Shown piece by piece: positions 10,534 to 18,781 of a stretch of DNA of 25,240 nucleotides. The stretch lies in the IMG/VR virus record IMGVR_UViG_3300044952_000726, positions 1 through 25,240 of that record; one strand, given 5' to 3'. The notes under the pieces were generated by a model that was not told the origin of the DNA, searched no databases, and saw only the letters and a program-made list of their open reading frames with translations. Source of the stretch: a virus. The position numbers and the translations under genes were made by a program. Every line of letters starts with the position of its first letter. Position 1 is the stretch's first letter.

Positions 10534-11981
10534 TCCAGTTGCGCGATTACCAGTCCGCCAGCGTCGAGCAGTTGCGCGACAACATCCGGCGCGGTGTGAA
10601 GAATCAGATTCTTTCCGCCTCAACTGGCGCTGGTAAGACGGTGGTGGCGGCGTATCTGTTGAGCGAGACGAAGGCCAAGGGCAAGCGCGCGGTGTTCGTC
10701 GCCAATCGCATCGCGTTGATCAACCAGACCTCTGACATGCTGGACAAGTACGGCATTGAGCATGGCGTGATTCAAAGCAGCCATCCGCGCTTTCAGCCGT
10801 GGCAGAAAATCCAGATCGCCAGCTCGCAGACCTTGGCGCGGCGGCAATGGCCGGAAGCGGATCTGATCATCGTAGACGAAGCGCATGGCCTGGATAAAAC
10901 GACACTCGACCGCATTCAGGCGCGGGATTGTGTGGTGATTGGTCTGACTGCGACGCCCTTCACCAAGGGAATGGGCAAACACTACGACGCGATTGTGTCG
11001 GTGACCACGACCAACAAGCTGATTGATGACGGTCATCTGGTTCCATTTCGCGTGTTTGCGGCTTCTGAGCCGGACATGACCGGCGCCAAGGTGGTGGCGG
11101 GCGAGTGGACCGACAACGAGGCGGCGGAACGCGCGCTGCCGATCGTCGGCGATTGTGTGGCGGAATACCTGAAACATGGTCTGAACAAGAAGTTCGTTGC
11201 CTTTGGCTGCAACGTGGCGCACTGCGAGGAGCTGCAACGCCAGTTCATGGCGGCCGGCGTGCAGACAGAGTTGTACACCTATCGCACCGATGACGATGCG
11301 CGCACGGCGATGGTGGAGGAATTCCGCAAACCGGATTCGTTCATTCGCGGTCTGATCAGTGTGTCGGCATTGAGCAAGGGCTTCGACGTGCCGGATGTGG
11401 AGTGCATCATCATGGCGCGTCCGCTGAAGTCGTCACTGGCGGAACACATTCAGATTCTTGGCCGTGGCCTGCGTCCGCATCCGGGCAAGAAGGATTGTCT
11501 GGTTCTGGACCATGCCGGTAACACGGTGCGATTCTGGGATGCGATGCACGAGTTCTTTGAAGTCGGCGCTGTCGAGCTGGATGATGGCAAGAAGAAAGAA
11601 AAAGCGAAAGCGAAGAAGAAGGAACGCGAGTCGGTGAAGTGTCCGCAGTGCAAATGCGTGCATGCCGCTGCGCCTTCCTGCCCGGAATGCGGTCACGTTT
11701 ACCCGAAGAAGCAAAGCCAGATCATGCACGCCGATGGCGAACTGAGTGAAATCGGCGCGGCGGCGGCAAAGCGGGAAGACAAGCAACGGCTGTATTCGCA
11801 ATTGCTCTGGCTGGCCGCCGAGCGGGGTTACAGCCCAGGCTGGGCGGGCCACAAGTACAAGGAAAAGTTTGGCGTCTGGCCGCGCGGTTTGCGCGATGAG
11901 CCGGAAATGCCGTCGCCTGCGCTGCTGAACTGGGTGCGCTCGCGCAATATCGCGTATGCCAAGAGCCGGAAGGCGGCGTGA
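10530..11981 (+). CDS. DEAD/DEAH-box superfamily 2 helicase
   Basis: 483 residues. Motif I STGAGKT at 31-37, motif II DEAH at 116-119, motif III TATP at about 140, and motif VI QILGRGLRP at about 310. The C-terminal part adds a Lys-rich helix and a four-cysteine ribbon (CPQCKC ... CPECGHVY). It ends with a helical domain containing RGYSPGWAGHKYKEKFGVWP, a block found in phage helicases of this type. It would unwind DNA during phage replication. The start overlaps the ParB-like gene by 4 nt. Confidence 0.92.
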   Translation: MIQLRDYQSASVEQLRDNIRRGVKNQILSASTGAGKTVVAAYLLSETKAKGKRAVFVANRIALINQTSDMLDKYGIEHGVIQSSHPRFQPWQKIQIASSQTLARRQWPEADLIIVDEAHGLDKTTLDRIQARDCVVIGLTATPFTKGMGKHYDAIVSVTTTNKLIDDGHLVPFRVFAASEPDMTGAKVVAGEWTDNEAAERALPIVGDCVAEYLKHGLNKKFVAFGCNVAHCEELQRQFMAAGVQTELYTYRTDDDARTAMVEEFRKPDSFIRGLISVSALSKGFDVPDVECIIMARPLKSSLAEHIQILGRGLRPHPGKKDCLVLDHAGNTVRFWDAMHEFFEVGAVELDDGKKKEKAKAKKKERESVKCPQCKCVHAAAPSCPECGHVYPKKQSQIMHADGELSEIGAAAAKREDKQRLYSQLLWLAAERGYSPGWAGHKYKEKFGVWPRGLRDEPEMPSPALLNWVRSRNIAYAKSRKAA

Positions 11982-12916
11982 TGGACTTTCGTTCCTTCCT
12001 GCACAGCATTGGCCTTGAGCCGCGCTCAATTGAGCCGGGCAAGTGGCAACGCTGCCCTACGGTGAATCACCCAAAGAAGAAGAACGGTTCGTTCAAGCTG
12101 GCTGATGATGGTCTGGTGGGATGGGCGATGGATTACGCGCTGCATTCTGAGTTGATCACCTGGCGGCCGGATGCGCAGATCGATGCGCCGAAGATTGATT
12201 ATGCCGAGATCGCCCGCCGCAAGCGCGAACAAGCCGCCGCTGCGCAGGCTGCCACCTATGCCGCCACGGCGCATTACCGCGCCGCTGAGTTGTTGCATGG
12301 CTCACACCCCTATCTGCGCGCCAAGGGCTTGAAAGTGGCCGGTTGCGGTGGCTTGCGGGTGGATTCTGAAGGCTGGTTGATTATCCCGATGCTGCTGGGC
12401 GGCAAGATCAGCAGCATCCAGCGCATTTCGCCAGAAGGGGATAAGCGTTTCTGGCCGGGTGCGCCGGTGGCGGGTGCAACCTATCTGATCGGCGATTCCG
12501 ATGTGTTCACCGTGGTCTGCGAGGGCTTTGCCACCGGCCTGACGTTGTTTCAGGCGATGCCACATGCGCGCGTGATTGTGGCGTTTAACGCCGGCAATCT
12601 GATGCATGCGGTGGATTACCTGGATCGCAACGGTCTGGCGGTGATCGCTGCCGACAACGACCACGAAACCGCCAAGCGGGTGGGGTTTAACCCCGGCATC
12701 GAAAAGGCGACAGAGGCCGCGCAGAAGGTCGGCATCGGCATTGCATACCCATCATGCCAAGGCAGTGATTGGGACGATTACCGGCAGGAAAGGGCGGCTG
12801 CATTGGCCGATATTGAGGATTCGCGCTTCCGTTCTACCTACCAACGAATTGATTTGAAGATTGCCCACGAAATATCGATGGCAGTCAAGCGGGAGGCGAA
12901 GCGCCCAACTGTTTAG
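11981..12916 (+). CDS. Toprim-domain phage DNA primase
   Basis: 311 residues. The N-terminal part (about 1-60) resembles the primase zinc-binding module but has only one Cys (KWQRCPTVNHPKKKNGSFKL), so zinc binding is doubtful. The Toprim domain follows, with the acidic motifs VVCEGFATGLTLF and VIAADNDHE, and before them GWLIIPMLLGGKISSIQRI. This is the P4/RepB-like primase layout. I chose the ATG at 11981, which overlaps the helicase stop as TGATG. The upstream GTG adds one residue. Confidence 0.88.
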   Translation: MDFRSFLHSIGLEPRSIEPGKWQRCPTVNHPKKKNGSFKLADDGLVGWAMDYALHSELITWRPDAQIDAPKIDYAEIARRKREQAAAAQAATYAATAHYRAAELLHGSHPYLRAKGLKVAGCGGLRVDSEGWLIIPMLLGGKISSIQRISPEGDKRFWPGAPVAGATYLIGDSDVFTVVCEGFATGLTLFQAMPHARVIVAFNAGNLMHAVDYLDRNGLAVIAADNDHETAKRVGFNPGIEKATEAAQKVGIGIAYPSCQGSDWDDYRQERAAALADIEDSRFRSTYQRIDLKIAHEISMAVKREAKRPTV

Positions 12917-12920
12917 CACG

Positions 12921-13148
12921 ATGGCGGCGCGGACCCAGCTTTGCCGCGCCATAGAGTTCCCAGCCAGCAGGGATGCCAGGCAGTACAGCAACACCAGGAG
13001 CAGGGTTAACCGGCGCGGGGGTGAAGTTGGCAGGGCCGTAACGCGGGTTTCAGCGGCAGGCGTGGTGGTGTCCCTGACGGGGCGGGTAGAGCGCGAAACG
13101 GGGGCCGCAGGTGGCCCGATAGTCTGCCCTTGTGTGTGTCCAGCCTGA
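12921..13148 (+). CDS. basic hypothetical protein (75 aa), first segment of a frame-disrupted gene
   Basis: Opens 5 nt after the primase stop with MAARTQLCRAIEFPASRDAR and continues RGGEVGRAVTRVSAAGVVV. Third-position GC is about 80% over the first 30 codons, so this frame is real. It ends CPCVCPA at TGA 13146-13148, just after a GTGTGTGT tract (about 13131-13138). Coding-like signal then continues in another frame (see 13153-13348). No ribosome-binding site is obvious. Either it is a genuine 75-residue protein or the front part of a longer gene broken in the GT tract. No domain recognised. Confidence 0.5.
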   Translation: MAARTQLCRAIEFPASRDARQYSNTRSRVNRRGGEVGRAVTRVSAAGVVVSLTGRVERETGAAGGPIVCPCVCPA

Positions 13149-13152
13149 TGGA

Positions 13153-13348
13153 ATGCACACGGCCAAAGCGATGGGCCGGCTCCGCTCGAGCAGGTTGATC
13201 GCAACGGTCAGACACCTCGAACCCTTTTGGGTTTGGGGATGGTTTGGCCGTTGCTCAGGGCCTCACCACTGAGCAGTGGTTGACCAAGGTAGTGACTACA
13301 CGGCTGCGCGACGGCCACGACCGCTTTTTTGAGGAACGATGGATATGA
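13153..13348 (+). pseudogene. frame-shifted coding remnant or programmed-frameshift gene before the Q module
   Basis: Two adjacent frames carry coding signal. From 13153 the frame MHTAKAMGRLRSSRLIATVR has about 80% third-position GC up to about 13222. From the CCCTTTT run the signal moves to the frame reading GFGDGLAVAQGLTTEQWLTK, ending RFFEERWI at TGA 13346-13348. That stop overlaps the next ATG (13345) by 4 nt, as for the other genes of this phage. Joining the two needs one +1 shift at CCC-T. The whole of 12921-13348 may therefore be one ancestral gene with two shifts, or it may contain sequencing errors. Confidence 0.45.
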
Positions 13349-13587
13349 CTGAACTTGAGACGCTGCGCCGCGATTTCGCGGATACCCGGTCGATGATGAT
13401 CAGCTTCAACGAATGGACGCCGGCACAGGCCGCAGAGGTGGGCGCCGGAATCGCCGATGTGGTGAAGTCAAACGATGCGGGTGAACTGCGCTTCTGGTGC
13501 GCTTGGTTCGCCCTGCGCGGCGAGGCGGCAAGGTCACTGGCTACGGTCGGCTCGCTGGTTTTGAACGGTTTACGGAGGGCAGCATGA
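13345..13587 (+). CDS. hypothetical protein (80 aa) upstream of the antiterminator
   Basis: Starts MTELETLRRDFADTRSMMIS and is helical throughout, with several Trp residues in the middle (LRFWCAWFALRGEAARS). An ATG at 13339 would add two residues. I prefer 13345 because AGGA is then 9 nt upstream and the ATG overlaps the upstream stop by 4 nt. The stop overlaps the antiterminator start by 4 nt. No family recognised, but it always travels with the Q-like gene here. Confidence 0.68.
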   Translation: MTELETLRRDFADTRSMMISFNEWTPAQAAEVGAGIADVVKSNDAGELRFWCAWFALRGEAARSLATVGSLVLNGLRRAA

Positions 13588-13982
13588 TCGACTACATGAA
13601 CCACCGATTGGTGTGCTGGGCGGAGTGGGCGACGCGGCGGGACGATGGCGGGTTGGGCTTCCCGCGTCAAAGCCACTACACCAAGGCGATGTTGAGCCAC
13701 GGCCGGGGCAATATCGAGGAAATCAACGAGGCGGCGATGGAGATCGAAACCGGCGTGCTGGCCCTGCGCAAAGCACGCCCCGAACTGGCTGCCGTGGTGA
13801 TGGAGTTCTACCGCAAGACCGGCAGCGCAGAGTTCAAGGCGCGTGTGCTTGGCGTGTGCCGAGACACGATGTACACCCGGCTGCACCAGGCGCACATCTG
13901 GATCATGGGATGGCTGCAAGACCGTGATGTAGAGCAGTGGGAGCGGGAACGCATGCAAAAGAAATTTCGTGCAGCAGCTTGA
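13584..13982 (+). CDS. Q-like late antiterminator
   Basis: 132 residues from MIDYMNHRLVCWAEWATRRD. An N-terminal aromatic segment is followed by a region of paired helices: PELAAVVMEFYRKTGSAEFK, then ARVLGVCRDTMYTRLHQAHIWIMGWL, which has the spacing of a sigma-region-4-like helix-turn-helix. This is the layout of the phage_antitermQ group. I chose the ATG at 13584 (4-nt overlap). Its position is as expected for Q, with a promoter overlapping its own 3' end and a terminator 30 nt further on. Direct binding has not been shown and family membership rests on pattern. Confidence 0.72.
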   Translation: MIDYMNHRLVCWAEWATRRDDGGLGFPRQSHYTKAMLSHGRGNIEEINEAAMEIETGVLALRKARPELAAVVMEFYRKTGSAEFKARVLGVCRDTMYTRLHQAHIWIMGWLQDRDVEQWERERMQKKFRAAA

Positions 13983-14007
13983 CACGCTCCGACGAAATGT
14001 CTAAAAA
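13979..14007 (+). promoter_or_regulatory. putative late promoter (PR'-like) at the 3' end of the Q-like gene
   Basis: TTGACA (13979-13984), 17-bp spacer, TAAAAA (14002-14007). The -35 is a perfect sigma-70 consensus and overlaps the Q stop codon. A 7-bp inverted repeat, ATTTCGT (13964-13970) and ACGAAAT (13992-13998), brackets the -35, with its right half in the spacer, where lambda-type Q proteins bind. Confidence 0.65.
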
Positions 14008-14033
14008 GCAACCAAACTGCAATCAGTACGTCC

Positions 14034-14065
14034 AAAGCCCGCCTTGCCTAGCCTGCGGGCTTTTT
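14034..14065 (+). terminator. late terminator (tR'-like) downstream of the late promoter
   Basis: AAAGCCCGC (14034-14042) pairs perfectly with GCGGGCTTT (14055-14063) around a 12-nt loop, followed by TT. It lies about 26 nt after the -10 of the late promoter and 12 nt before the HNH start, so a promoter-proximal transcript would stop unless antiterminated. Confidence 0.75.
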
Positions 14066-14076
14066 GCATTCCGCCC

Positions 14077-14448
14077 ATGCCAACCGCACCCGCTAGACCA
14101 TGCAGGCACCAAGGCTGTCCCGCCCTGGTGCGGGATGGGTCGGGCTACTGCGAGGCGCATCAGGCAGACCGGAAGATCAACAAGTTTGCCGATGACCGTA
14201 GAGGCAGCCGCCACGAACGCGGCTACGGCACGGAGTGGGACAAGTTGCGCAATGCCATCCTGAGGCGCGACAAAGGCTTGTGCCAGGTCTGCCTGGCCGC
14301 TGGCAAGTACAGACCAGCAAAGCAGGTCGACCACATCAGGCAGAAGTCGCAGGGCGGCACGGATGCGGAAGACAATTTGCAGTCGATCTGCGTCGAGTGC
14401 CACCAGGCCAAGACCGCCAGCGAGGCGGCAGCAGGCAGGGGGGGGTGA
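14077..14448 (+). CDS. HNH endonuclease
   Basis: 123 residues from MPTAPARPCRHQGCPALVRD. An N-terminal CRHQGC ... GYCEAHQ zinc-type finger is followed by the HNH core: WDKLRNAILRRDKGLCQVC, then VDHIRQKSQGGTDAEDNLQSIC and CVECHQAK. HNH proteins beside terminase genes of HK97-type phages assist DNA cleavage in packaging. The ATG at 14077 is chosen because translation further upstream would cover the terminator. The gene ends in a run of eight G (14438-14445), a risk point for sequencing errors. Confidence 0.88.
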   Translation: MPTAPARPCRHQGCPALVRDGSGYCEAHQADRKINKFADDRRGSRHERGYGTEWDKLRNAILRRDKGLCQVCLAAGKYRPAKQVDHIRQKSQGGTDAEDNLQSICVECHQAKTASEAAAGRGG

Positions 14449-14592
14449 AATCTTCACAGCCCCACCCGCCAGGACCGGACTGGTAGACACATTTTTACGT
14501 GCGGGGGTTATCAGGGTGGGGGGTACTCATCTGCGCCGCCGCTTGATCATCACGGCCACTTTCGGGTGGCCGTTTTCTTTGGGGAATGCTGA
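14449..14592. other. 144-bp gap between HNH and terminase genes, candidate cos region
   Basis: No gene. It contains GC-rich stretches with several G-runs (such as GCGGGGG at about 14502-14509) and the terminator at 14552-14576. In HNH-associated HK97-type phages the packaging start (cos) usually lies in or near this interval. No repeat or overhang could be identified by eye, so this is inference from position. Confidence 0.35.
14552..14576 (+). terminator. intrinsic terminator before the terminase small subunit
   Basis: ACGGCCAC (14552-14559) and GTGGCCGT (14566-14573) form a perfect 8-bp stem around TTTCGG, followed by TTTCTTT. It lies 17 nt before the terminase start and would be another test for antiterminated late transcription. 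Confidence 0.65.
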
Positions 14593-15141
14593 ATGGGCAC
14601 TCGTGGACCGCAACCGCTACCGGCGAACGTGCATATCCTGCGCGGGAACCCGAGCAAGTTGCCGTCTGCGACTTTGTTCGATGAGTTCAAGCCTGAAGTC
14701 GAAATCCCCAGCTCGCCGTCGTGGATCTGGCCCGAGGCAAAGAAAGAGTGGAAGCGCCTGACCGCCGAGCTACTGCGCTACGGCCTGGTGTCGAAACTCG
14801 ACCGCGCTGCCCTGGTGCTGTACGTACAGGCCTGGGCAAAGATGGTCTGGGCCGAGAACATGCTGAGCAAAGCCATGGCCGCTGCCGAGGAAAAGCGCGC
14901 CGCCGCCGAAGCGGCGGGCGAGGAATACACCGGCGGCGACGGCATCATGATCCGCACCGCCAACGGCAACTTCACCTACTCGCACCATTGGGTGGTTGGA
15001 CGCCGCGCTGCCGAGGATGTGAACCGCTACCTGGCGCTGTTCGGCCTCTCTCCGGCCAGCCGCGCTCGGGTCACCACCAGCGACAACCGCCAGGCCAGCC
15101 TGTTTCAGGATGCCGGGCAGGACAAATGGGGCGCGCTGTGA
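14593..15141 (+). CDS. terminase small subunit (P27 family)
   Basis: 182 residues. The N-terminal block MGTRGPQPLPANVHILRGNP is the characteristic start of P27-family small terminases. A helical middle (WPEAKKEWKRLTAELLRYGL, LDRAALVLYVQAWAKMVWAE) follows, and the end has NRYLALFGLSPASRARV. It recognises the packaging site and delivers DNA to the large subunit. It sits between the HNH gene and the large subunit, the standard order. Confidence 0.9.
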   Translation: MGTRGPQPLPANVHILRGNPSKLPSATLFDEFKPEVEIPSSPSWIWPEAKKEWKRLTAELLRYGLVSKLDRAALVLYVQAWAKMVWAENMLSKAMAAAEEKRAAAEAAGEEYTGGDGIMIRTANGNFTYSHHWVVGRRAAEDVNRYLALFGLSPASRARVTTSDNRQASLFQDAGQDKWGAL

Positions 15142-16865
15142 TCGACCCCAGCGCCACCCACTTCACCGACATCGCAACCGCTTATGCGGCCGATGTCGTT
15201 GCCGGGAAAATCCCCGCCTGCAAGTGGCACCGCCTCGCCTGCCAGCGTCACCTGGACGACCTCGCCCGCACCGACTTCCGCTACACCTTCAACCCGGAAT
15301 TGGTCGACAGCAAGGGAAAAGCCTACCGCCCGGCGGAACGGATTTGCAAGTTTGCCGAGCTGATGCCGCACATCAAGGGCGACTGGGCCGCACGCAGCCA
15401 GTCAATCACCCTCGAACCGTGGCAGATATTCATCCTCGCCAGCGCTTTTGGCTGGGTGGACCGCATCACCGGCAAGCGCCGCTTCCGCGTGGTCGACCTG
15501 TTCGTCCCACGTAAAAACGCCAAGTCGACTCTGGCCAGCGTCATCGGCTTGTACATGCTCGCCGTCGACGACGAATTCGGCGCTGAGGTGTACTCCGGCG
15601 CCACCTCGCAAGACCAGGCGCTGGAAGTCTTCCGCCCCGCCTTGCTGATGGCACGCGCCACGCCGGGCTTCCGCGCCACGTTCGGCGTCACGCCCAACGC
15701 CAGCAACCTCAGTGTGGTCGAGACCAACAGCAAATTCGAACCGGTGATCGGCAAGCCGGGCGACGGCGCGTCACCGAGCTGCGCCATCGTCGACGAATAC
15801 CACGAACACAAAACCGCCGAACTGTATGACACCATGCAGACCGGCATGGGCGCGCGCTCGCAGCCGATGATGCTGGTCATCACCACATCCGGCAGCGACA
15901 TTTCCGGCCCGTGCTATCAGCACCAGGTGGAGCTGCAGAAAATCCTAGAAGGTGTCATCGAAAACGACCAGCGCTTCGGCATCATCTTCACCGTCGACGA
16001 AAAGGACGACTGGACCAGCGAAGAAGCGTTGCGCAAAGCCAACCCCAACTTCGGCGTTTCGGTCGATGCCGAATTCCTGCGCACTCAGCAGCGCGACGCC
16101 ATCGCCGACCCGCGCAAGCAGAACGTCTTCAAAACCAAGCACCTCGACATCTGGGTTGCCGCCGCCTCGCCCTGGATCAACCTGCACGCCTTCCAGCAGG
16201 CCGGCGACCCCAGCCTGAAGCTAGAAGACTTCAACGGCGAATCCTGCGTCATCGGCCTCGACCTCGCCAGCAAACAGGATATTGCCAGCGCCGTCTGGCT
16301 GTTCAAGCGCCCTGGCACTGAGGTCGGCAAGCCGCATTACTACGCCATCAGCCGCAACTTCGTGCCAGGCGATGCTGTAGAAAAACCAGAAAACGCCCAC
16401 TACCAAGCCTGGGTCAATGCCGGTTACCTGGTGGCCACGCCCGGCAACATGATCGACCTGACCCAGATAGAAGAAGAAATCCTCGCCAGCTCGGAAACCG
16501 TCGTCGTTTCCGAAGTCGCCAAAGACCCCTGGGGCGGCCAGCAGCTCGGCGCCAACCTCGCCGCCGAAGGCTTTCAAGTGGTCGACATCCCACAGCAAGT
16601 GCGCTACCTCAGCGAGCCGATGAAAGAGATACAGGCGCTGGTCGACGCCGGCCGCTTCCACCACGACGGCAACCCCGCCTTCGTCTGGATGTTCAGCAAC
16701 GTCGAAGTCAAGGAAGACCGCAACGAAAACATCTTCCCGCGCAAGTTACGCCCGGAAAACAAGATCGACGCCGCCGTCGCCACTGTGGTGGCAATGAACC
16801 GCGCCATGGTCAGCATCGCCGAATCCGACATCAACGACTTCTTGGATAACCCCATCTTCGCATGA
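15138..16865 (+). CDS. terminase large subunit (HK97 type)
   Basis: 575 residues. The ATPase domain has the Walker A variant FVPRKNAKSTLAS (about residues 124-136) and Walker B CAIVDEYHEH (about 215). The nuclease domain has GLDLASKQDIAS, DPWGGQQLGANL and KIDAAVATVVAMNRAM with conserved acidic residues. The gene powers DNA packaging and cuts concatemers. I chose the GTG at 15138, which overlaps the small-subunit stop as GTGA. An ATG at 15126 adds four residues and is a real alternative. Confidence 0.93.
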   Translation: MIDPSATHFTDIATAYAADVVAGKIPACKWHRLACQRHLDDLARTDFRYTFNPELVDSKGKAYRPAERICKFAELMPHIKGDWAARSQSITLEPWQIFILASAFGWVDRITGKRRFRVVDLFVPRKNAKSTLASVIGLYMLAVDDEFGAEVYSGATSQDQALEVFRPALLMARATPGFRATFGVTPNASNLSVVETNSKFEPVIGKPGDGASPSCAIVDEYHEHKTAELYDTMQTGMGARSQPMMLVITTSGSDISGPCYQHQVELQKILEGVIENDQRFGIIFTVDEKDDWTSEEALRKANPNFGVSVDAEFLRTQQRDAIADPRKQNVFKTKHLDIWVAAASPWINLHAFQQAGDPSLKLEDFNGESCVIGLDLASKQDIASAVWLFKRPGTEVGKPHYYAISRNFVPGDAVEKPENAHYQAWVNAGYLVATPGNMIDLTQIEEEILASSETVVVSEVAKDPWGGQQLGANLAAEGFQVVDIPQQVRYLSEPMKEIQALVDAGRFHHDGNPAFVWMFSNVEVKEDRNENIFPRKLRPENKIDAAVATVVAMNRAMVSIAESDINDFLDNPIFA

Positions 16866-18106
16866 GCCTCCTAACCCACATTGCCGGCTGGTTCCGTTTC
16901 GGCGGCCTCGCCCTGGGCGACCGCAGCGGCACGCAACTTTCCGCGCCATCGTCAGCGCTGGTGTCAGACACGCGCAGCAGCGGCGCGGATGGCGCGTTGC
17001 AGATCAGCGCCGTGTGGGCCTGCGTCCAGGTCATTGCCGCCACCATCGCCAGCCTGCCGCTGTTCGTCTACCTGGAGAAAGGCAAAGGCCTGCGCGACCT
17101 GGCGCGTGATAGCTCGCTGTGGACCCTGCTGCACGAATCGCCAAACCGGCTGATGACGCCGATCGAGTTCTGGACCGCCATCATCCTCAACCTGCTGCTG
17201 CGCGGCAACGCCTACGCCCGCATCGACCGCGACGCCAAAGGCGAAGCCTACGCACTGACGCCGATGTCTGCCGATCAGGTAGAAATGCGCATCCTGTCGG
17301 ATGGCACGGTCGTTTATCTCTACAGCATCGGATCGGATGTTGCCGTACTGGCGGAATCCAGCGTGGTGCATTTCAAGGGCATGGGCAACGGCACCATCGG
17401 CTTGAGCCGCCTTGACTACATGCGCGCCACCACCGACGAAGCCGCCAACGCGCAGACCACGGCTAATCGGCTATTTGCCGCCGGCGGCAAGCCGACCGGC
17501 GTGCTGATGGTGGACCAGGTGCTGAACAAAGATCAGCGCGACCGTATCCGGCTCAACTTCGAAGAACTCGCTACCGCTACCACCAGCCGTCTGTTTGTGC
17601 TGGAAGCCAACATGAAATATCAGCAGGTCAGCCTGCTGCCGGAGGATATGCAACTGCTGGAAACCCGCCAGTTCACGGTCGAAGAAATCTGCCGCTGGTT
17701 TGGCGTCCCGCCGGTGATGGTCGGTCATGCCAACGTCACCACCTGGGGCAGCGGCGTCGAACAGATCCTGGATGGCTTCTTCAAACTCACCATCCGCCCG
17801 GCCATTGTCAACTTTGAGCAAGCCCTGCGCAAGCGCGTACTCACCGCCAACCAGCGCGCGCTGTACAGCGTCGAATTCAGCATTGATGCCCTGCTGCGAG
17901 CCAACATCAAAGACCGTTTCGATGTCTACGGAAAGGCCGTGCAGAACGGTCTGAAGACCCGCAACGAATGCCGCCAGCTTGAAAACGACCCGCCCATTCC
18001 TGGCGGGGACGCGCTTACCGCACAAACCAACCTTGTACCGCTCGACAAGCTCGGGCAAGTCACACCAGGAGCCAGCAATGGAACTCAAGACCCTATCGCT
18101 CAGTGA
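16862..18106 (+). CDS. portal protein (HK97 family)
   Basis: 414 residues. Typical portal blocks are present: VWACVQVIAATIASLPLFVY (about 40-60), LLLRGNAYARIDRD, VVHFKGMG, and the C-terminal stretch FTVEEICRWFGVPPVMVGHA, followed by the helical stem (IKDRFDVYGKAVQNGLKTRN). It forms the dodecameric ring at the packaging vertex. It overlaps the large terminase by 4 nt. The length is normal for the family. Confidence 0.93.
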   Translation: MSLLTHIAGWFRFGGLALGDRSGTQLSAPSSALVSDTRSSGADGALQISAVWACVQVIAATIASLPLFVYLEKGKGLRDLARDSSLWTLLHESPNRLMTPIEFWTAIILNLLLRGNAYARIDRDAKGEAYALTPMSADQVEMRILSDGTVVYLYSIGSDVAVLAESSVVHFKGMGNGTIGLSRLDYMRATTDEAANAQTTANRLFAAGGKPTGVLMVDQVLNKDQRDRIRLNFEELATATTSRLFVLEANMKYQQVSLLPEDMQLLETRQFTVEEICRWFGVPPVMVGHANVTTWGSGVEQILDGFFKLTIRPAIVNFEQALRKRVLTANQRALYSVEFSIDALLRANIKDRFDVYGKAVQNGLKTRNECRQLENDPPIPGGDALTAQTNLVPLDKLGQVTPGASNGTQDPIAQ

Positions 18107-18770
18107 TTGCGACATCAAATATGCGCAGTCTGAAGGCGCGTTCAGCGGCTACGGCAGCGTGTTCGGCGTGGTCGATGCCAAGAACGACATCATTATGCCA
18201 GGCGCTTATGCGGATGTACTGGCAGGGGACTCGTCGCCGGTTGATGTCTATGTCAACCATAACTGGCTCGATGCGCAGCTTCCGGTCGGTCGCTGGTCTG
18301 GCCTGAAAGAAGACGCGCGCGGCCTGATTGGCGAAGCCAATCTTGTCATGCAGATGCGTGGTGCTTCAGATGCCTATTGGGCGATGAAGTCAGGGCTGGT
18401 CAGTGGCTTGTCTGTCGCCATCATCCCGGACCCGAAAAGCACGGAACGCCGTTCCGATGGTGTGCGCATCATCCACCGCATCAAGGCGCTGAAAGAGATT
18501 TCCATCGTCACAGACCCCGCCAACGATCAGGCCAGAATTACTGACATAAAAGGCATCGATGAAATGCGTGAAAGCATTGAATCGCTTGAATCAATCAAAG
18601 ATTTTGAACGGCTGCTGCGCGAGGTAGGGCCGTTTAACAGGGACTCGGCAAAGCACCTTATTGCCAAAGCCCGAATGTTGTTGGCAAAGCGCGATGAAGC
18701 GGATGCCGGCGATATGAATGCAGCAGCCAACGCGAAGGCGCTTGCCCTCGCAATCAAACTATCTTCCTGA
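18078..18770 (+). CDS. prohead protease (HK97 gp4-like)
   Basis: 230 residues from MELKTLSLSDCDIKYAQ. It has GAFSGYGSVFGVVDAKNDII, a catalytic His in YVNHNW (about residue 57), and the catalytic Ser in SGLVSGLSVAI (about residue 115), with EISIVTDPAND following. This is the S78-type serine protease that matures the capsid. I chose the ATG at 18078, with AGGAG 7 nt upstream, giving a 29-nt overlap with the portal gene. The 99 nt further upstream are portal shadow. Confidence 0.9.
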   Translation: MELKTLSLSDCDIKYAQSEGAFSGYGSVFGVVDAKNDIIMPGAYADVLAGDSSPVDVYVNHNWLDAQLPVGRWSGLKEDARGLIGEANLVMQMRGASDAYWAMKSGLVSGLSVAIIPDPKSTERRSDGVRIIHRIKALKEISIVTDPANDQARITDIKGIDEMRESIESLESIKDFERLLREVGPFNRDSAKHLIAKARMLLAKRDEADAGDMNAAANAKALALAIKLSS

Positions 18771-18781
18771 AAGGAAAAACC

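Noticed and set aside
12752-13204. 150-codon leftward frame with a hydrophobic stretch (LTLLLVLLYCLASLLAG)
   Set aside because: The stretch is antisense to a rightward frame with about 80% third-position GC, and the frame continues far into the primase gene. The hydrophobic run is a by-product of Ser/Arg/Gly-rich codons on the other strand.
13265-13280. Palindrome ACCACTGAGCAGTGGT
   Set aside because: It lies within coding-like sequence, has only a 2-nt centre and is not followed by a T-run. It is not supported as an operator or terminator.
14721-15137. N-terminal extension of the large terminase frame
   Set aside because: It lies over the small terminase in another frame and has shadow composition. 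The family starts near 15126-15138.
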